This document shows, one piece after another, positions 1 to 11,485 of a DNA stretch of 64,000 nucleotides (position 1 is the stretch's first letter; every line of letters starts with the position of its first letter). The stretch spans positions 1 to 64,000 of the forward strand of contig JAANDG010000266.1 of the NCBI GenBank assembly GCA_036852015.1, read 5' to 3'. This DNA comes from Pelodera strongyloides. Its lineage: Eukaryota; Nematoda; Chromadorea; Rhabditida; Rhabditidae. The notes beneath the pieces were generated by a model. That model had not been told where the DNA came from. It searched no databases and saw only the letters and a program-made list of their open reading frames with translations. Made by a program: the position numbers and the translations under genes.

Positions 1-3000
1 ATGGTAAATAACTAACTGTTCTAAATTACGGTAAACACTTCCAGGGCCGACAGTACTCCTTGACAAATGGTTACTACAGTATGTGGGCGATATCTCTTAT
101 ATACTGTATCTCTCCCACTGGCCAATCATTGTGTTACTCAAATACATTTCAGTAGATGAGAAATTAAATATTCATGGTGAGTTTATCTTATTTTGGTAGC
201 TTATTGTTTTGTCATACATTCTTAAAGGATCGCAGTCACTACAAATTCGTATTTTTTATTCGCTTTTCATTAAATATTCAAATATGTGAAGAAAACTACG
301 GTTCCAGCACCAAAGTACGGCAAAACGAACTCAGGGAGAGAAATCCCTGTGTATGAGGTTTACTAGTATACCGTAGTTTATAATTGCCCGTATAGAGTTT
401 CATACTAAATACCTTGCAGTGATAAACCACGCGCCAGGTGTAACACTGCAGGCTGTTCACTCTCCAAGTACCCCTGGCAATTGCATATATGCACCGGCGA
501 CGGTCATTTACCAAAACCCATTTTCATTGATTTCTCTCCCTGAGTTCGCTTTTATGTGGCTTTTTGCTGGATGCATATTGTTTTATAAATCTTCTTGCAT
601 CTAATAAAAACAGAATAAAAAAGTTGAATTTGAAGTGACCGCCTTCTTTTAAAAAATAAACACTCGGACGTAAAATGCGAATGCGAATCACTGAAAAAAG
701 GCCACCACTTACGACCTCTACAATCAACTCATAAGCTTTGAAACCCTGTATTGAACTACCCTTGAACAAAGGAGCGCGGTCTTGAAACTTAAAAGAAAGA
801 AAACACTACCCCACTATTTCTTTCAACACTACCCCTAACTCCACCCCACTATTTCTTTCCTCTTATCGAAGGATGATGTTTCAATTCTAAATAAAAGAGT
901 GAGCTTTGAAAGCATGTTCACAGGAAGCTAATATCATCATCTTTCGATTAAAGGATAGTAACTGAACACCTAGTTCTAGTGAGTCACTCAAACTATGAGT
1001 TCCAGCAATGTTCCTCGCCGTCTTGTTTTCGGTCGCAATTTCGTGTGTTATTCACCATACTCTGGAACAACAATTCATTGTGAACGGAATAAAATACGCC
1101 CTGATTTGGATTTCTATTTTATATCTTTTGTCGTTTACACTTATTGTGCTTCCTGCACCGGATGAAGCGGAATTTGTGATTAACAATAACAATGGCAACT
1201 TGACTAATAAAGGTATGGCAATTAAATCAAGGCGCCGGACTAAAGGTATGGCATTAAAGGGATCGGTCTACCCGTCCACCTGAAATATAGTGCCTGTTTT
1301 TTTTTCTCTATAAGGGATAATAAAAATTTGGAATACAAAAAGTAGTGTTCTATTACAATACTATTTCAGATGAACCGATTGTTATCAATAAACTAGAAAG
1401 TATGCAGATAAATTTTAAAAAAAAAGTTTTAGATTGTGCTGCCCTCACTAAGAAAATGCCATTTCCAAAATTCGAAACAAAGATAGTTACAAAGAATGGA
1501 CATGAGATATATGGAGAAAATGTACGTTTGGTTACAGTGCATAATTGCACTTTTTTCTTGAAATCAAGCTACCAGTCAGATTTACCGGGATAATAACCTA
1601 TCCAATAAGTCTATCTCACGTCAACGCAAATATTCACATAAAATCGAAATCAGGGTATTTTGGATTACAGTAGCTAAAATGTTAAAACTGGGGCTCTCCC
1701 TGCTGTCCGTTCTGGTCCCAGCGCTGAGGCCGTATTCACCACTCCGTTTCCCTGCAGGGAATCGCTCCCTGGGGACAATTTTCAAAAAATTAATCCCTGG
1801 GGAGCGATTCCCCGACAAATTAGTGATTCACCATTTTTCCCCATTTCCCCAAATGCTGTCAGGGAGTAGGGAATCTGTCCCCACCTTTGGCTCGGGGTCT
1901 AATGATTCCCTGGGCACTTTTTCTAATGTTTACGGTTTTTATTTAATTTTTTCTAATGTTTAATTACGGGAATTTGCCCTATTAAAAGATTTTTATTATA
2001 AGAATAGTACAGTGCAAATTATAGACAAAACGGGCTTCAATTTTTACTGTGAAAAATTAACCAAATTTGATTAGGAACTTAAACATTGAGCAGGCTATGC
2101 GGCAACGCCTCGTACTTTTTCTTATATTGGTTATAAGTGGTTTTCTAAAATTAAATTAAAAAACGAGATTACAACTCACGAGTACAAGTAAAAAAATAGA
2201 ACGCAACGCTCCAAACACCTTTTCAACGCCAGCGCCCCCCTCCCCACTCTTTTATTTTCGAAAATGACAAAATGGACGGCACTCACTCATTTCTTAGCTG
2301 ACCACGAATAAAATGAAATTCACTGAAAATTTAAAATCTCCTCAAAAATACGAAAATGGAGTTTGCTTAGATGGAGAGGTGCACTACTAGTTTAAAATTC
2401 CGTTTAAAGTTTAATTTCCCCGCACAGTTTATTAATCCCTGTAGGGAAAAAATCCCTATCTCCCCAAATGAGTGTGAATCGGTTTGCAGTTCGGGGAACA
2501 GGGAATTTTTCCCTGCAGGGATAAAATCCCTCAGGGATTTTGTCCCCAGGGATTATTTGTCCCTGGGGACAAATTCCCCGTGAGTGGTGAATACGGCCTC
2601 TGATAAGAAAAACCTTCCCAGGTTTTCACCGGATACCGGGTTTTTCGCACCCGTTCTGTGCAATCAGCGCATAACGTGAAAATGTATTTACCACATTTCA
2701 CAAAACTGTAAGTGACCTACCAGAGGTTTTTGAAACGAATCCTTGACATCTAAATCCGTGCAGGTTTATGCTAATTTACTCGAAGTTAGCTCAATGTTTG
2801 TTCATGTGCATAAGCTACATAAGAATGCTGGTGTACTCGATGTGTTTCAAAAACCAGCCGGTAGTTCGCTCTAAAAAACCCTTCACTTTCAGTCAGGCAA
2901 TGGTACTGTCGACGTGCTTCTCATGGGCAATTCCTTCACTAGATTAGCAATTCCGTGGATTCACAAGGCTGTGGAAGGCAGATATCGAAAATTTGCAACT

Positions 3001-5728
3001 TTCTCAACATCTAGCAAGTTTTCTTCACTTTCTGGTAGTATCATTTCAAGAACCGGACCCATCTGTGACGGCTTCCCCACCATTTCGTGTTGTAGCGCTT
3101 TATTTAATGGCTTGACGTTATCACGCCCGTTTCGGGACGGATCAAATAAAAATAAAAATAATGTTATGAGTTAGAGTAATACAAATTGCAATAAAACCAT
3201 AGAATAACTTTCATATCTAAATACATAACGATGGTATAAAATAATATAATAGCTGTTATAAGAAAGACCAATTTCGCTCGCAGTTCAATCTATTTTTTGA
3301 AATTTTTTGATTTTTACCTTTCAGCATGTGTACCCTTTCTGAACCACAAGGCTATTGGTGACCGTGGACAGGCTTATATAAATTGCAAGGCGGCTCTAAA
3401 GAAGGAATTGCAAATAGCGTGCACGTTGCGACCAAGCATTATTATTATGTTGATCGGGTATACCTTTGGAATATTATATTGGAAATGCTCCATTAAATCG
3501 CCGGTTTTTTAAACGCTCGTGGATAACTGAATTCTTGCGTATTTATGCTAATTTACTCGAATTTAGCTCGATTTGTTTATCCTAATTTGTGTTCATTTAC
3601 CAAAGTACTTGGTTTAAAAGTAATTGACGTTTTAAAAACCGACCAGTATTTCGTTTTAAAATGCTTGCCATTTGCAGGTATCCACAGGCATTCCGTAGGA
3701 AATTCCACAACGAGAAAGATACGCGTGCACTTAATGCAATTGAAGTATTGAAGCAGTACAGGTGTGTCGCTTGGCTATACTATACTTATCCCTAATATCC
3801 CCTCTGATTTGAGGCCTCTTAAATGAATTCTCATAAGCCAGCCAGAGGTTGCTCTAGTTATCCACATGTGCATAATAATAGAGTTAGAGGGTCAGGCCCA
3901 TTTCAAATGACCCCTATCTTTGATGATTCCATCTGATTCTCCATGTCAAATATAGTAGGATGCAATATTTTTCTAATTTTCAAGCGCAAAATTCACGCAG
4001 TATTCATCGATTTTCCCCTGCCAGTCATACCCAACTATTTACCGCATTTGTCACGCCCCTTCGCGCTAATTGGGTACTATGCTCTATTGGGCGTGGCAAC
4101 CGCGATATCGGCCAATCAGCGCGAATGGGCGTGCCAACTGCGATGGATAGCTGTGTATGACTGCTCACGGTAAATTGCTGAATAATGAGTGATTTTTGCG
4201 CTTGAAAATTAGAAAATTATTGCATCCTACTATATTTGACATGGAGAATCAGGTGGAATCATCAAAGATAGGGGTCATTTAAAATGGGCCTGACCCTTTA
4301 AAAAAACATTTACTTCGGAGTTTTATTTATTTATTTCATATTATTAAATAATAATAGGAAAGAGATGCAATAGTAGAAATCGAACCTGGCAATAACTGGC
4401 GGCGACGTAGGCGTTAGCCACTGCGCTAACTTCCCTTAGCCCTTAGCACACAATCATTTAGCGAATGTTCCGAGTTCATCGTCATCGACACTCCAACGTA
4501 TGGAATTGGAAATTTGGGTGATAAACTATACAAAACCGTTCAATTGCACAATAAGCCTCTACCCAAGAATGAGACGCAATACCCCTACTCGGTAAGTTGG
4601 TTTATTTCATTTGGCGCACCGATGGCTACACATCATCTCCATCAAAAATATACATCATTGGGTAAGCAAAGTAGCGGCCGAATCCACGGAAACAGCAGTC
4701 GTTGGTCTATTACCAAATGGTTTTATAGGAAGAAAAAACACCTGGTGACCATTTGGTGATCATGAAAGTTGGTCGCCAAATGTGCAGACCCACGAATAAA
4801 AGCAGTAAGCAGTGGTATCTCTATGATTACGCACATTTTGAGCCAAAAAATTTCAGGATTATGTCAACAGGAACAAAGCCGCGTATCAACGTATTGAAAC
4901 GATTCGGAGGAACTGTCCGAAGTGTCACTTTATAGACATTGAATCCGAGTTCTGCGATGGCTACACGTAGGCACTTTTATATAAAGGTTTATTTGAGGAG
5001 ATGCAAGTAACACATCTAAAAAGGTGATCCTAAGATACCACGCTTCACAACGCGGTATACTCACAAGGGACCAAACTGCAAAAAAACACACACACGAACA
5101 CTTTTCACTTGAGACGGGTAAAACCCGGTTTTTGAATCTGTACCAGGTGGAAAGGTGGTAAAAAGGTACCAGGTGAAATCTTGGGAAGGTTTTTGGATCA
5201 GGACTGGCCACCCATTCCGTAATCAAAGATGGCCTATTCTCTGGAGAGCACTTCTTCGGTAGACCAGAGCGGACTGCAGGGACCCCTTCGGGGCCCTGAA
5301 GAACAGTCCTAGCTTTAACCTTTTTTTAATCCGGTTTTTGAATCTTCGACACAGATGGGAACTTACAATATTTAGGTGCAACACGTTTGACTACGACTGC
5401 GGGCAAACCTACTATTCTGCGGATGGAACACATTTGTCGAATTTCGCTAGGAGTCTGCTATTTCACAAGTATAAGGTGAGCATCAGTGATTCTTGAGCTT
5501 TTCAAAGAAGATTGAGTCTTACTATTATTTTCGGCTAGTGTGTGTAATATGCTTGCATATGTACGTGTATGTTTGTATTTTTTTTTGAAGAAGGATATTT
5601 ACCACGAAATTTTGCTCGGGCTTGGAAAAATAGCAATTTATAATATGATATTAACCAGTTTTTAGGCAGAAATCGACATCGTGTTGAGCCTAGCGGAGGA
5701 ATTGAATAAGAAGAATAGGAAACGATAA
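1..5728 (+). CDS. OAC-type acyltransferase with C-terminal SGNH domain (5' partial, spliced)
   Basis: Predicted integral-membrane O-acyltransferase (acyltransferase-3 fold) with a C-terminal SGNH-hydrolase-like domain, as in the large nematode OAC family; substrate unknown. Exons: ..-3, 45-176, 1006-1212, 1370-1521, 2893-3034, 3325-3457, 3678-3761, 4462-4591, 4857-4966, 5376-5475, 5666-5728 (stop TAA); all phases agree. Exon 45-176 reads YVGDISYILYLSHWPIIV, a hallmark of the acyltransferase-3 family; 1006-1212 gives the last membrane helices (VIHHTLEQQ, then a hydrophobic run). Exon 2893 opens the SGNH part with VLLMGNSF (block I, nucleophile Ser); ACVPFLN, a Cys-rich CPKCHFIDIE stretch and YSADGTHLSN (block V, Asp and His) follow. 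About 416 residues are visible; the N-terminal helices lie upstream. Introns hold several foldback elements. The reading frame is intact in what is visible. Confidence 0.87.
223..651. mobile_element. Foldback MITE, family M1 copy 1 (about 430 bp)
   Basis: The ends are imperfect inverted repeats of about 45 bp (left AAAGGATCGCAGTCACT, right end reverse complement AAAGAAGGCGGTCACTT, then a shared AAATTC and TTTTTTATTC). Inside, AACTCAGGGAGAGAAAT near 320-340 is mirrored by ATTTCTCTCCCTGAGTT near 528-545, so most of the element can fold on itself. It encodes nothing recognisable. It sits in the OAC intron between exons 45-176 and 1006-1212, and a second copy lies at 45453-45870. Confidence 0.85.
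1240..1365. repeat. Dispersed repeat also present near 41300-41415
   Basis: The stretch with GGGATAATAAAAA followed by TTGGAATAC and AGTGTTCTATT is matched near 41370-41415 (GGGATAATAAAAAGTTGGAA, then AGTGTTCTATTTCAATACT). It lies in an OAC intron and ends at the acceptor of exon 1370-1521. Too short and degenerate to classify. Confidence 0.5.
1726..2600. mobile_element. Foldback element with terminal inverted repeats (about 875 bp)
   Basis: Begins GAGGCCGTATTCACCACTC (1726-1744) and ends with its exact reverse complement (2582-2600). Subterminal regions on both sides are rich in short CCCTGGGGAC / CCCTGCAGGG palindromes. The middle is AT-rich and without a plausible coding region. It lies in an OAC intron. 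A short related stretch with similar CCCTGGGG and CCCCTAGGGG motifs is at about 8745-8865. Confidence 0.85.
2715..2876. mobile_element. Foldback MITE family M2 (CCGGCCGGTTTTTGAAACGC ends), divergent copy
   Basis: Carries the family core (TATGCTAATTTACTCGA, GCATAAGCTACATAAGAATG, GGTGTACTCGATG) and a degenerate right end resembling GTTTCAAAAACCGGCCGGTA. In an OAC intron, ending just before the acceptor of exon 2893-3034. Confidence 0.75.
3495..3662. mobile_element. Foldback MITE family M2, divergent copy
   Basis: Degenerate ends (CGCCGGTTTTTTAAACGC; AAAACCGACCAGTATTTCG) around the family core TATTTATGCTAATTTACTCG. It occupies most of the OAC intron between exons 3325-3457 and 3678-3761 and stops about 15 bp short of the acceptor. 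Confidence 0.75.
3884..4301. mobile_element. Foldback element family M3 (TTAAAGGGTCAGGCCC ends)
   Basis: Near-perfect palindromic arms: the left arm from AGGGTCAGGCCCATTT with CATGTCAAATATAGTAGGA is mirrored by TCCTACTATATTTGACATG and AAATGGGCCTGACCCT at the right end. Arms are about 120 bp; the middle is unique. It sits in the OAC intron between exons 3678-3761 and 4462-4591. Related copies are at 56198-56403, 59234-59628 and, larger, 13500-14651. Confidence 0.85.
4365..4450 (-). repeat. tRNA-like sequence (likely tRNA-derived SINE or tRNA relic)
   Basis: On the minus strand, GTTAGCGCAGTGGCTAACGC resembles an A-box region and is followed at tRNA-like spacing by GGTTCGATTTC, a B-box. The acceptor stem is not convincing, so a SINE head or decayed tRNA is more likely than a working tRNA. 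It lies just upstream of the acceptor of OAC exon 4462-4591. Confidence 0.45.
4630..4795. repeat. GGTCACCAAATGG-type repeat, copy 1
   Basis: Carries alternating direct and inverted TTACCAAATGG / CCATTTGGTGA / GGTCGCCAAATG motifs. Similar clusters occur near 6970-7060, 47246-47390 and 53565-53665, so this looks like a small dispersed foldback family. It is in an OAC intron. Confidence 0.5.
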
Positions 5729-5825
5729 AAACAATTAGTGCTAATTAAAGGATTAAACATAATAGCTGTATCCTTTTAAATCTGTGACTGTTGGCGCCGC
5801 TTGACTGCGTTCAAATAGCTTCTTC

Positions 5826-6003
5826 TTATGTGTTTAAATGAAATACTGGCCGGTTTTTGAAACGCATCGCGGACAGCTGCATTTTTACGTATTTATGCAA
5901 AGTTGCTCGATTTTTTATTCTAATTTATGCTCATTTGCATAAGCTGCATAAGAATGCTGGTGTACTCGATGCGTTACAAAAACCGGCCGGTATTTCGTTT
6001 TAA
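5826..6003. mobile_element. Foldback MITE family M2, near-consensus copy
   Basis: Starts AAATACTGGCCGGTTTTTGA and ends AACCGGCCGGTATTTCG, with the family core between (GCTCGATTTTTTATTC, GCTCATTTGCATAAGC, GGTGTACTCGATGCG). About 178 bp. Intergenic, 100 bp after the OAC stop codon. Confidence 0.88.
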
Positions 6004-6969
6004 TAGTATTGTGGTAATTTAGAAGTGACATGTGAGGGACAACGAATGATAAAATTCATAAGAAAATTGATATTTATTAGGTTTTTAAATATTTATGGGG
6101 TTTATTAAGACAACAGCAGTCGGTTTTTGAAATTTATTTGGGGTCCACGTGTTGTATGCAAATCCGCCTAGCGAGCGTACAATAGTCGTGCAATAATTTG
6201 CCTACATTGCATGCACTGCGAATTCAGCCAAAAGTTTCAGAACCGGCATTATTCCTATTTTTATGCTCTCTTTTCAAAGTTTCTTCATGCTTCTTCATCG
6301 GAGATATGGACTTTCTTCTGTCTAAATAGTAACACATTAGAAACTAATTGTACTTCTCATTAGTAATTAGACCTTGCTCATAATAGTGTAATGTAATTAT
6401 AATGTAATTATATTATTTATTTCGTTAGATGTCTAGTGTTTTCGTGTAAGCATTTGTTTATTTTGCAAATGTTTGCAGACGAACTCTCTTGCAGCGACAG
6501 CTGGCAAGAGAGGGCGGAAGCAACTGGTATTGTTTTAAAGGAGAGAGAGAATGGAGAGACACACTTTTCTACACTTTCTCTTTTTATAAGATTAGATACC
6601 TTTTACTTAGCTTAGCCGGGTTTGTTAGTTAAGTGTTGAAAATGTATTGTGTATGTTATCAATAGAGTAAGTTATTGCATGTTTCTCTTTTCTCTCCTCC
6701 TGCTTTTTAGTTTGGTGTTTTACTATATTTTGTTTACGAACGACTCTGCACACTAGTTGCTTTGCACGCTTTTTAGTAAATGTGTTCTTTAAACATATGT
6801 TGTGTTTCCTTTGTCCTTCAAATCGATAGTTGGACTACTACTTGTCTTCATATTGTTTGGTCCTCCGGTATGCTTCTTGATTTAGATTATAGATAAGTTT
6901 TATATTAAAAATAGGCCAAGTAGAGAGCTAGAGCCTATTTCAATAGTAACTGTTTTTCATTATAACCGG

Positions 6970-7060
6970 TATAGCCAGCCGGTCACCAAATGGGTTCCAT
7001 CAACAACAAACAAAAATTTGGTGGCCAGACACCGACCATTTGGCGACCACATATGCTTTC
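6970..7060. repeat. GGTCACCAAATGG-type repeat, copy 2
   Basis: GGTCACCAAATGGGTTCCAT on one side and ACCGACCATTTGGCGACCAC on the other form an imperfect palindrome. It lies within about 10 bp of the donor of PGAP4-like exon 7071-7156, so it may have displaced or replaced the true 3' end of that gene. Confidence 0.55.
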
Positions 7061-7070
7061 GAAAACAAAC

Positions 7071-10000
7071 CTTATCGTGCTAAATTCACCAATGTGTATG
7101 ACAAGATTGTGATCAGTGGCACGGCCCACAAAAGGTGATTCATCAAGGATGTGGTCCTAAATATTTATTTTCAAGCGTGGTGCACATGGTAGCCCAAAAA
7201 TGCTAATTTATGCTCATTCTGTACTTTTCACCATGCTCGGCGGCTCAATTCATACTAATTTATGTATTTATGCTAACCGCTTCAGGCAGACAGTACCCCG
7301 AGTAAACCCTTAGACATACAGAATAAAATAAATTATGTGTATTTCTATGTATTTAGTTTTCTCTATTTATAATTATGATCGGATTTTCCTGCTGGCCCTT
7401 TTTTAAAGTTCTTTTTCGCCCATATATAACTTCATAATATAATAGAACATCAGAACAGTATGTAATAAGCAAACCTTGGCGTGTCCAACCTTGGCCACCA
7501 CATTTGACAATTCTCCAGTGATAATATCAATCTTATCGGTTCGAAATAAAACAGCCGGTGTGCAACAAGATTCAATATTGGAAAGATAGACTTGACCCGT
7601 AATAAAGTAACGCACATCGGAAATTATCTAAAAGGAACCAGTATTTGAATTGAACCGCAGTGTCACTTGACGCGACAGAATTCACAGCACCCTCGGGGTA
7701 CTTGCCAGCGGCGGAATTCGAACCATGTACCTCAAGCTTACTAGTCCACGCCTCTAACGGCTAGGAAACGCTCTCACTTCTACAAAAAGAATTAATAATT
7801 TTTCAACAACTTATCTCATGCTCATTAACCATTTAGACAGACAATGAGTTGAACCGTTTATAAACGTTTACTTACCTCAAAGCCAAACCCGAAGCGCACA
7901 ATGGAATATATAACTAGCGAGTTTAAAATTAAATATATAAGGAAAAATTTCTTCAAAAGCCCTTGACGATACAAATGATATGAAAATATTGCAGCAATCA
8001 AAATAGAGATCGAAATGCCCTGAACGTAGCGGAATAAAAATAATTATTGGTAAATTCACAGCATTAATTACATTACTAACAGAGATGCTATATATTTAAA
8101 AAAATACTGTGACGGCATTGCTGTACATTTTTGCGTACCTCATATATGCATGCAAATGGCAATATATAATATATACTATGACTATAAGCACCATATGGTT
8201 TGTTTTCAAATAACTTTTCAATGGAAGTTCTCGTTTCATATAAAAAGTCCAATCATGCACCTAGCTCTTCAACTAACTGAAAGTCTAGGAGTATGAACTC
8301 TGAATACAACTATATATTACAAACCTTCAAAAAAAAACCGAGCTATGTAGTACTTAGTACAGTACTTACCATTGGTATTGAGGGTATCTTCCTCAACGAA
8401 TTTGGATGATACATCTTCACGTAATCAATCCAGAATTTATTGTCCAATTGCGCCACCAAACTCTTCATTTTTGCCGGAAATTCTGGGCCCGGTGGGGCGT
8501 CGTCCTCAAACAGAACCACGTACCTAAATGTAATATTTATCTCGAAAAATTATAATATTATTAGAAAACAAGCACTTAGGTCTATGCACTTAGCCTATGC
8601 GCAAGACGTTAGCGATTGTGTTTTGGTGCTTACAAACTGCGGCTAGAGTAGCTAGACAGGTAGTCTTTTTTTCGGTGCCGCATACACATACGGTACTTTG
8701 TTACAATATCAACTAAACATGTTGGTTGGTACCCTATCAAATTCAGTACACCACTCAATTCCTCGGGGAAGTATTCCCTGGGGTCAGAAAATAGAACGAG
8801 AATCGCAGCCAAAAAGTCAGAACTTCCCCCTAGGGGAATTTCCACAGTTCCCCCACTCACCGTCCTTTTCTGCTAGAATACCGCAAACATTTCCAGTAAT
8901 CACTATTCTCCTTTCTTATTCGGCCTGAGTTATCTGTGGAGTAGGTTTCAGTATCATTCCCTAAAAAATTGCATACTTGGATGCTTTCCTCACGACCTCC
9001 ATCGCGGTATTATAGTCTTCTACAAAATACGCTGCCATTGAATGGACGTGCATCTGCTATGGCTGGTAAACGAAAGATTGCGATTACGTTATCGTTTCCG
9101 TTTAGATCACCAGTTCATTACTAAATGGTCAGACTGACAAAGAGCGTGTATGATGAGATCTCCATATTATGCGTGTAAGCCTAAAAATCATGAAAACCGG
9201 ATGGTTGTTATATTATACTGTCAGAATAGGGGATGCGGTAGGCTGCTAGTGCTGAACCTAGAGGTAGGGGTTACTCTCTTTATACGCCGACGAAGACTTC
9301 AAATGTGAGGAGATTAAACAAAAAAACTTACCATTAATCGTAACTATTCGCATTTCGTTTTTCAGTGCTTCAAGTTGATCCGTTAGTTCACTTTCATAAT
9401 TGCAAACTTGGATTCGTGGTCGAGGTCCATCTGCATATTCCCGATACAAATTGCCCAGTACCTGTAAACAAATACGCGTAAACATGACACTTTAGGAGGA
9501 AGGTGCCCCGCTCCAGGGAATGCCACAGTTTCGCCAAAAGCGCGCAAATGTTGGCGACATGAGAAAATTTGATTGCGCACTTGTGGTGCACCTCTGGCCT
9601 CTGGCGAACCAGCGGCCCACCACTTTTAATTTTGTTCCGGCGTGTGATGCGCGGCACAATCGCAACTTACCGTCGTTAATTACACTGTACATAGTTAATA
9701 TTCAGTAGAATCAATAAAGTTTATAAATATTAACCGATACCTGCATAAAGTAGTTCTCGTTACGATTTCCTGTGATAATAGTTATTGAGTAGGAATCGTC
9801 CTGAAATAAATAAGTTACATTAAAACGATATTCCTACTGTAACTAATTGTTCACCAGATTTTAAACGTTCATAAAAATAGCGATTTATCGAAAGGTGAGC
9901 CAATATGGCATTATTTTCTGATTCTGATTTGATTTACTACTGTGACTGCGACTTTTGTTGAGACGCCATCATACCTTTAAAGCAAAATACCGGCCGGTTT

Positions 10001-11485
10001 TTGAAACGTATTTCGTACACATGCTTTCTTATGCAGCATACGCAAATGAACAAGAATTAGAATAAAAAATAGACCCCAATTAGACCCCACGTTGCATATA
10101 TGCATAGGAATCCAAGTACCTGAGATGCGTTTCAAAACCCGGCCGGTGTTTCGCTTTAAAGCAAAATACCGGCCGGGTTTGAAACGCAGTGTGGGTGGAC
10201 AACTGCGTTCTTACGCATTTATGCTGTGGGGACGAATTGGGGACGATTCTTTATTCTACACCAGACGGCTACACTGCCTGAGGCGTCTTTCCATACGTCC
10301 ATACTTATGATCTTATGCTTATGAAACGTCTGTAACGTAGAAGAAAATATTTACGAATGAAGAAATACATGTGAATATTCTAATTTGAGCTGCGGTATTC
10401 TTTTATATCCAAAGCGGAACAATTTATTCGAATGTTACTTCTGTAAAGTGAGTGCTAGCGCACGCTACAGTTACTGATCTATATGATAAGATATGCTCAT
10501 TTGCATATGATGCATAAAAATGCAAGTGTCCACGCTCCGTTTCAAGTATTTCGCTTTCAAACAAGAAATACGCGAGTAAAACAATACAAGCTAAGCTCAC
10601 CTGGTTATTTTGAACATTTTTAAAGCGATCGTAAAATTCGATAGCTTCCTGTAGGCGTATTTCATTCAATTCCTCAGATCTATTCTTGAAGCCAGGAGGG
10701 AAATAGGCAAGTCTTCCTGCTTTAAAGTTTTTATTATTATTATTATTTTTGTATCAGAAAAGGAAAAAAAGTAAGAAGATTAACATTAATATTAGCTCTT
10801 AATAAATGCACTAGAAACGGTAAAGGTTGTTCTGCTAGGTGCTACTGGATTAAACATTGAAGCCTTGGGAAAAATCACTGATTACCAATTTAGTAATTTA
10901 GTCCCTGTGTTATTTCTATTAAAACAGGGATAATAATAAAGCTTTTTGGCAAAATTAGCGGCACCCGTTATTGCGATTCGTAATTTTAAAAACAAAGGCA
11001 TTTATGGGAAATTATTGCTGTCAATGCTGTCGCACTCTTGTAGCTGCTTGATTTTGGGATAAAATTTAAAAAAAAAAGAGTATGTTTCAGAACAGGCTTA
11101 AAGGGCCGGGATGACGACGCTTCAGAAGTTTGATTACTTTGCAATTCTTCATAATTCGTAGTAAATAATAATAATAATAAGTAAATCGTCTGCACTTAAA
11201 CATCGAGTTCCTTTATTCAAGGGTCAACACAACGTTTCAAAGCTGCTGGCTGTTTCGCAGGTATCCTTCCCAGATAAGTATCAAGCGTAATCATATTCAC
11301 CTCAAACCTTCAGATCGAGCCTAATCAGCATTCACCACTAATCAATAATGTAATGAAAAATCCCAGAATATGTCACCTTTTCCTTGAGATGGAGTCGCTT
11401 TCCGCACCAGAGTCAACGATAAAATAACACATAATAAGAATATGAAGCATTTTATATTGGTAATAGTAAAGATTGTATTAACCAT
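7071..11485 (-). CDS. PGAP4: PGAP4-like (TMEM246-type) Golgi GPI-glycan glycosyltransferase
   Basis: Human PGAP4 adds a GalNAc side chain to GPI anchors in the Golgi. Exons: 11377-11485 (ATG at 11485), 10601-10716, 9741-9800, 9332-9461, 8977-9031, 8370-8523, 7876-8019, 7475-7627, 7071-7156; phases agree throughout, giving about 336 aa. An N-terminal signal-anchor helix (about residues 12-30) is followed by a GT-A-like domain: YSITIITGNRNENYF, GPRPRIQVCNYE, then VVLFEDDAPPGPEF, whose Glu-Asp-Asp (about 163-165) fits the metal-binding motif. Exon 7876-8019 is a pair of hydrophobic helices split by a basic turn, matching the tandem TM hairpin inserted in the PGAP4 catalytic domain. CCTPAVLF and, near the end, LVIHIGEFS also match that family. 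The C-terminal few residues are unresolved: the last exon ends in phase 2 or reads through into a repeat to a stop. Orthology is inferred from topology and motifs. Confidence 0.78.
7688..7790 (-). repeat. tRNA-like sequence (likely tRNA-derived SINE or relic)
   Basis: On the minus strand, TAGCCGTTAGAGGCGTGGAC resembles an A-box with D-loop and GGTTCGAATTCC is a textbook B-box at the expected spacing. The region lies in a PGAP4-like intron. No clean acceptor-stem pairing was found, so a SINE head or pseudo-tRNA is preferred. Confidence 0.5.
9975..10162. mobile_element. Foldback MITE family M2, full copy
   Basis: AAAATACCGGCCGGTTTTTG at the left end is mirrored by the right end near 10140-10160, with TTATGCAGCATACGCAAATG between. 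It lies in a PGAP4-like intron (between exons 9741-9800 and 10601-10716) and is directly followed by a half copy that starts with the same end sequence. Confidence 0.85.
10157..10262. mobile_element. Foldback MITE family M2, left half only
   Basis: Starts AAAATACCGGCCGGGTTTGA and continues with ACAACTGCGTTCTTACGCAT, then loses similarity. It shares its left end with the right end of the preceding element, suggesting nested insertion or a deletion after tandem insertion. Confidence 0.7.
10485..10560. mobile_element. Foldback MITE family M2, right-end fragment
   Basis: GCTCATTTGCATATGATGCA, then TCCGTTTCAAGTATTTCGCT resemble the right half of the family with the CCGGCCGG segment lost. It lies about 40 bp downstream of the donor of exon 10601-10716 (minus strand). 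Confidence 0.5.

Larger units (their letters stand above)
5729..7070. other. Intergenic region between convergent OAC and PGAP4-like genes
   Basis: No coding exon recognised. It contains an M2 foldback element (5826-6003), a more divergent relative (about 6112-6250), an AT-rich stretch with ATGTAATTATA repeats near 6390-6415, and a GGTCACCAAATGG-type repeat (6970-7060) abutting the last recognised PGAP4-like exon. The 3' UTRs of both genes should fall here. Confidence 0.6.

Noticed and set aside
4930..5226. 98-codon minus-strand open frame
   Set aside because: Antisense to OAC exon 4857-4966 and intron; the plus-strand exon is phase-consistent with its neighbours and encodes conserved OAC motifs.
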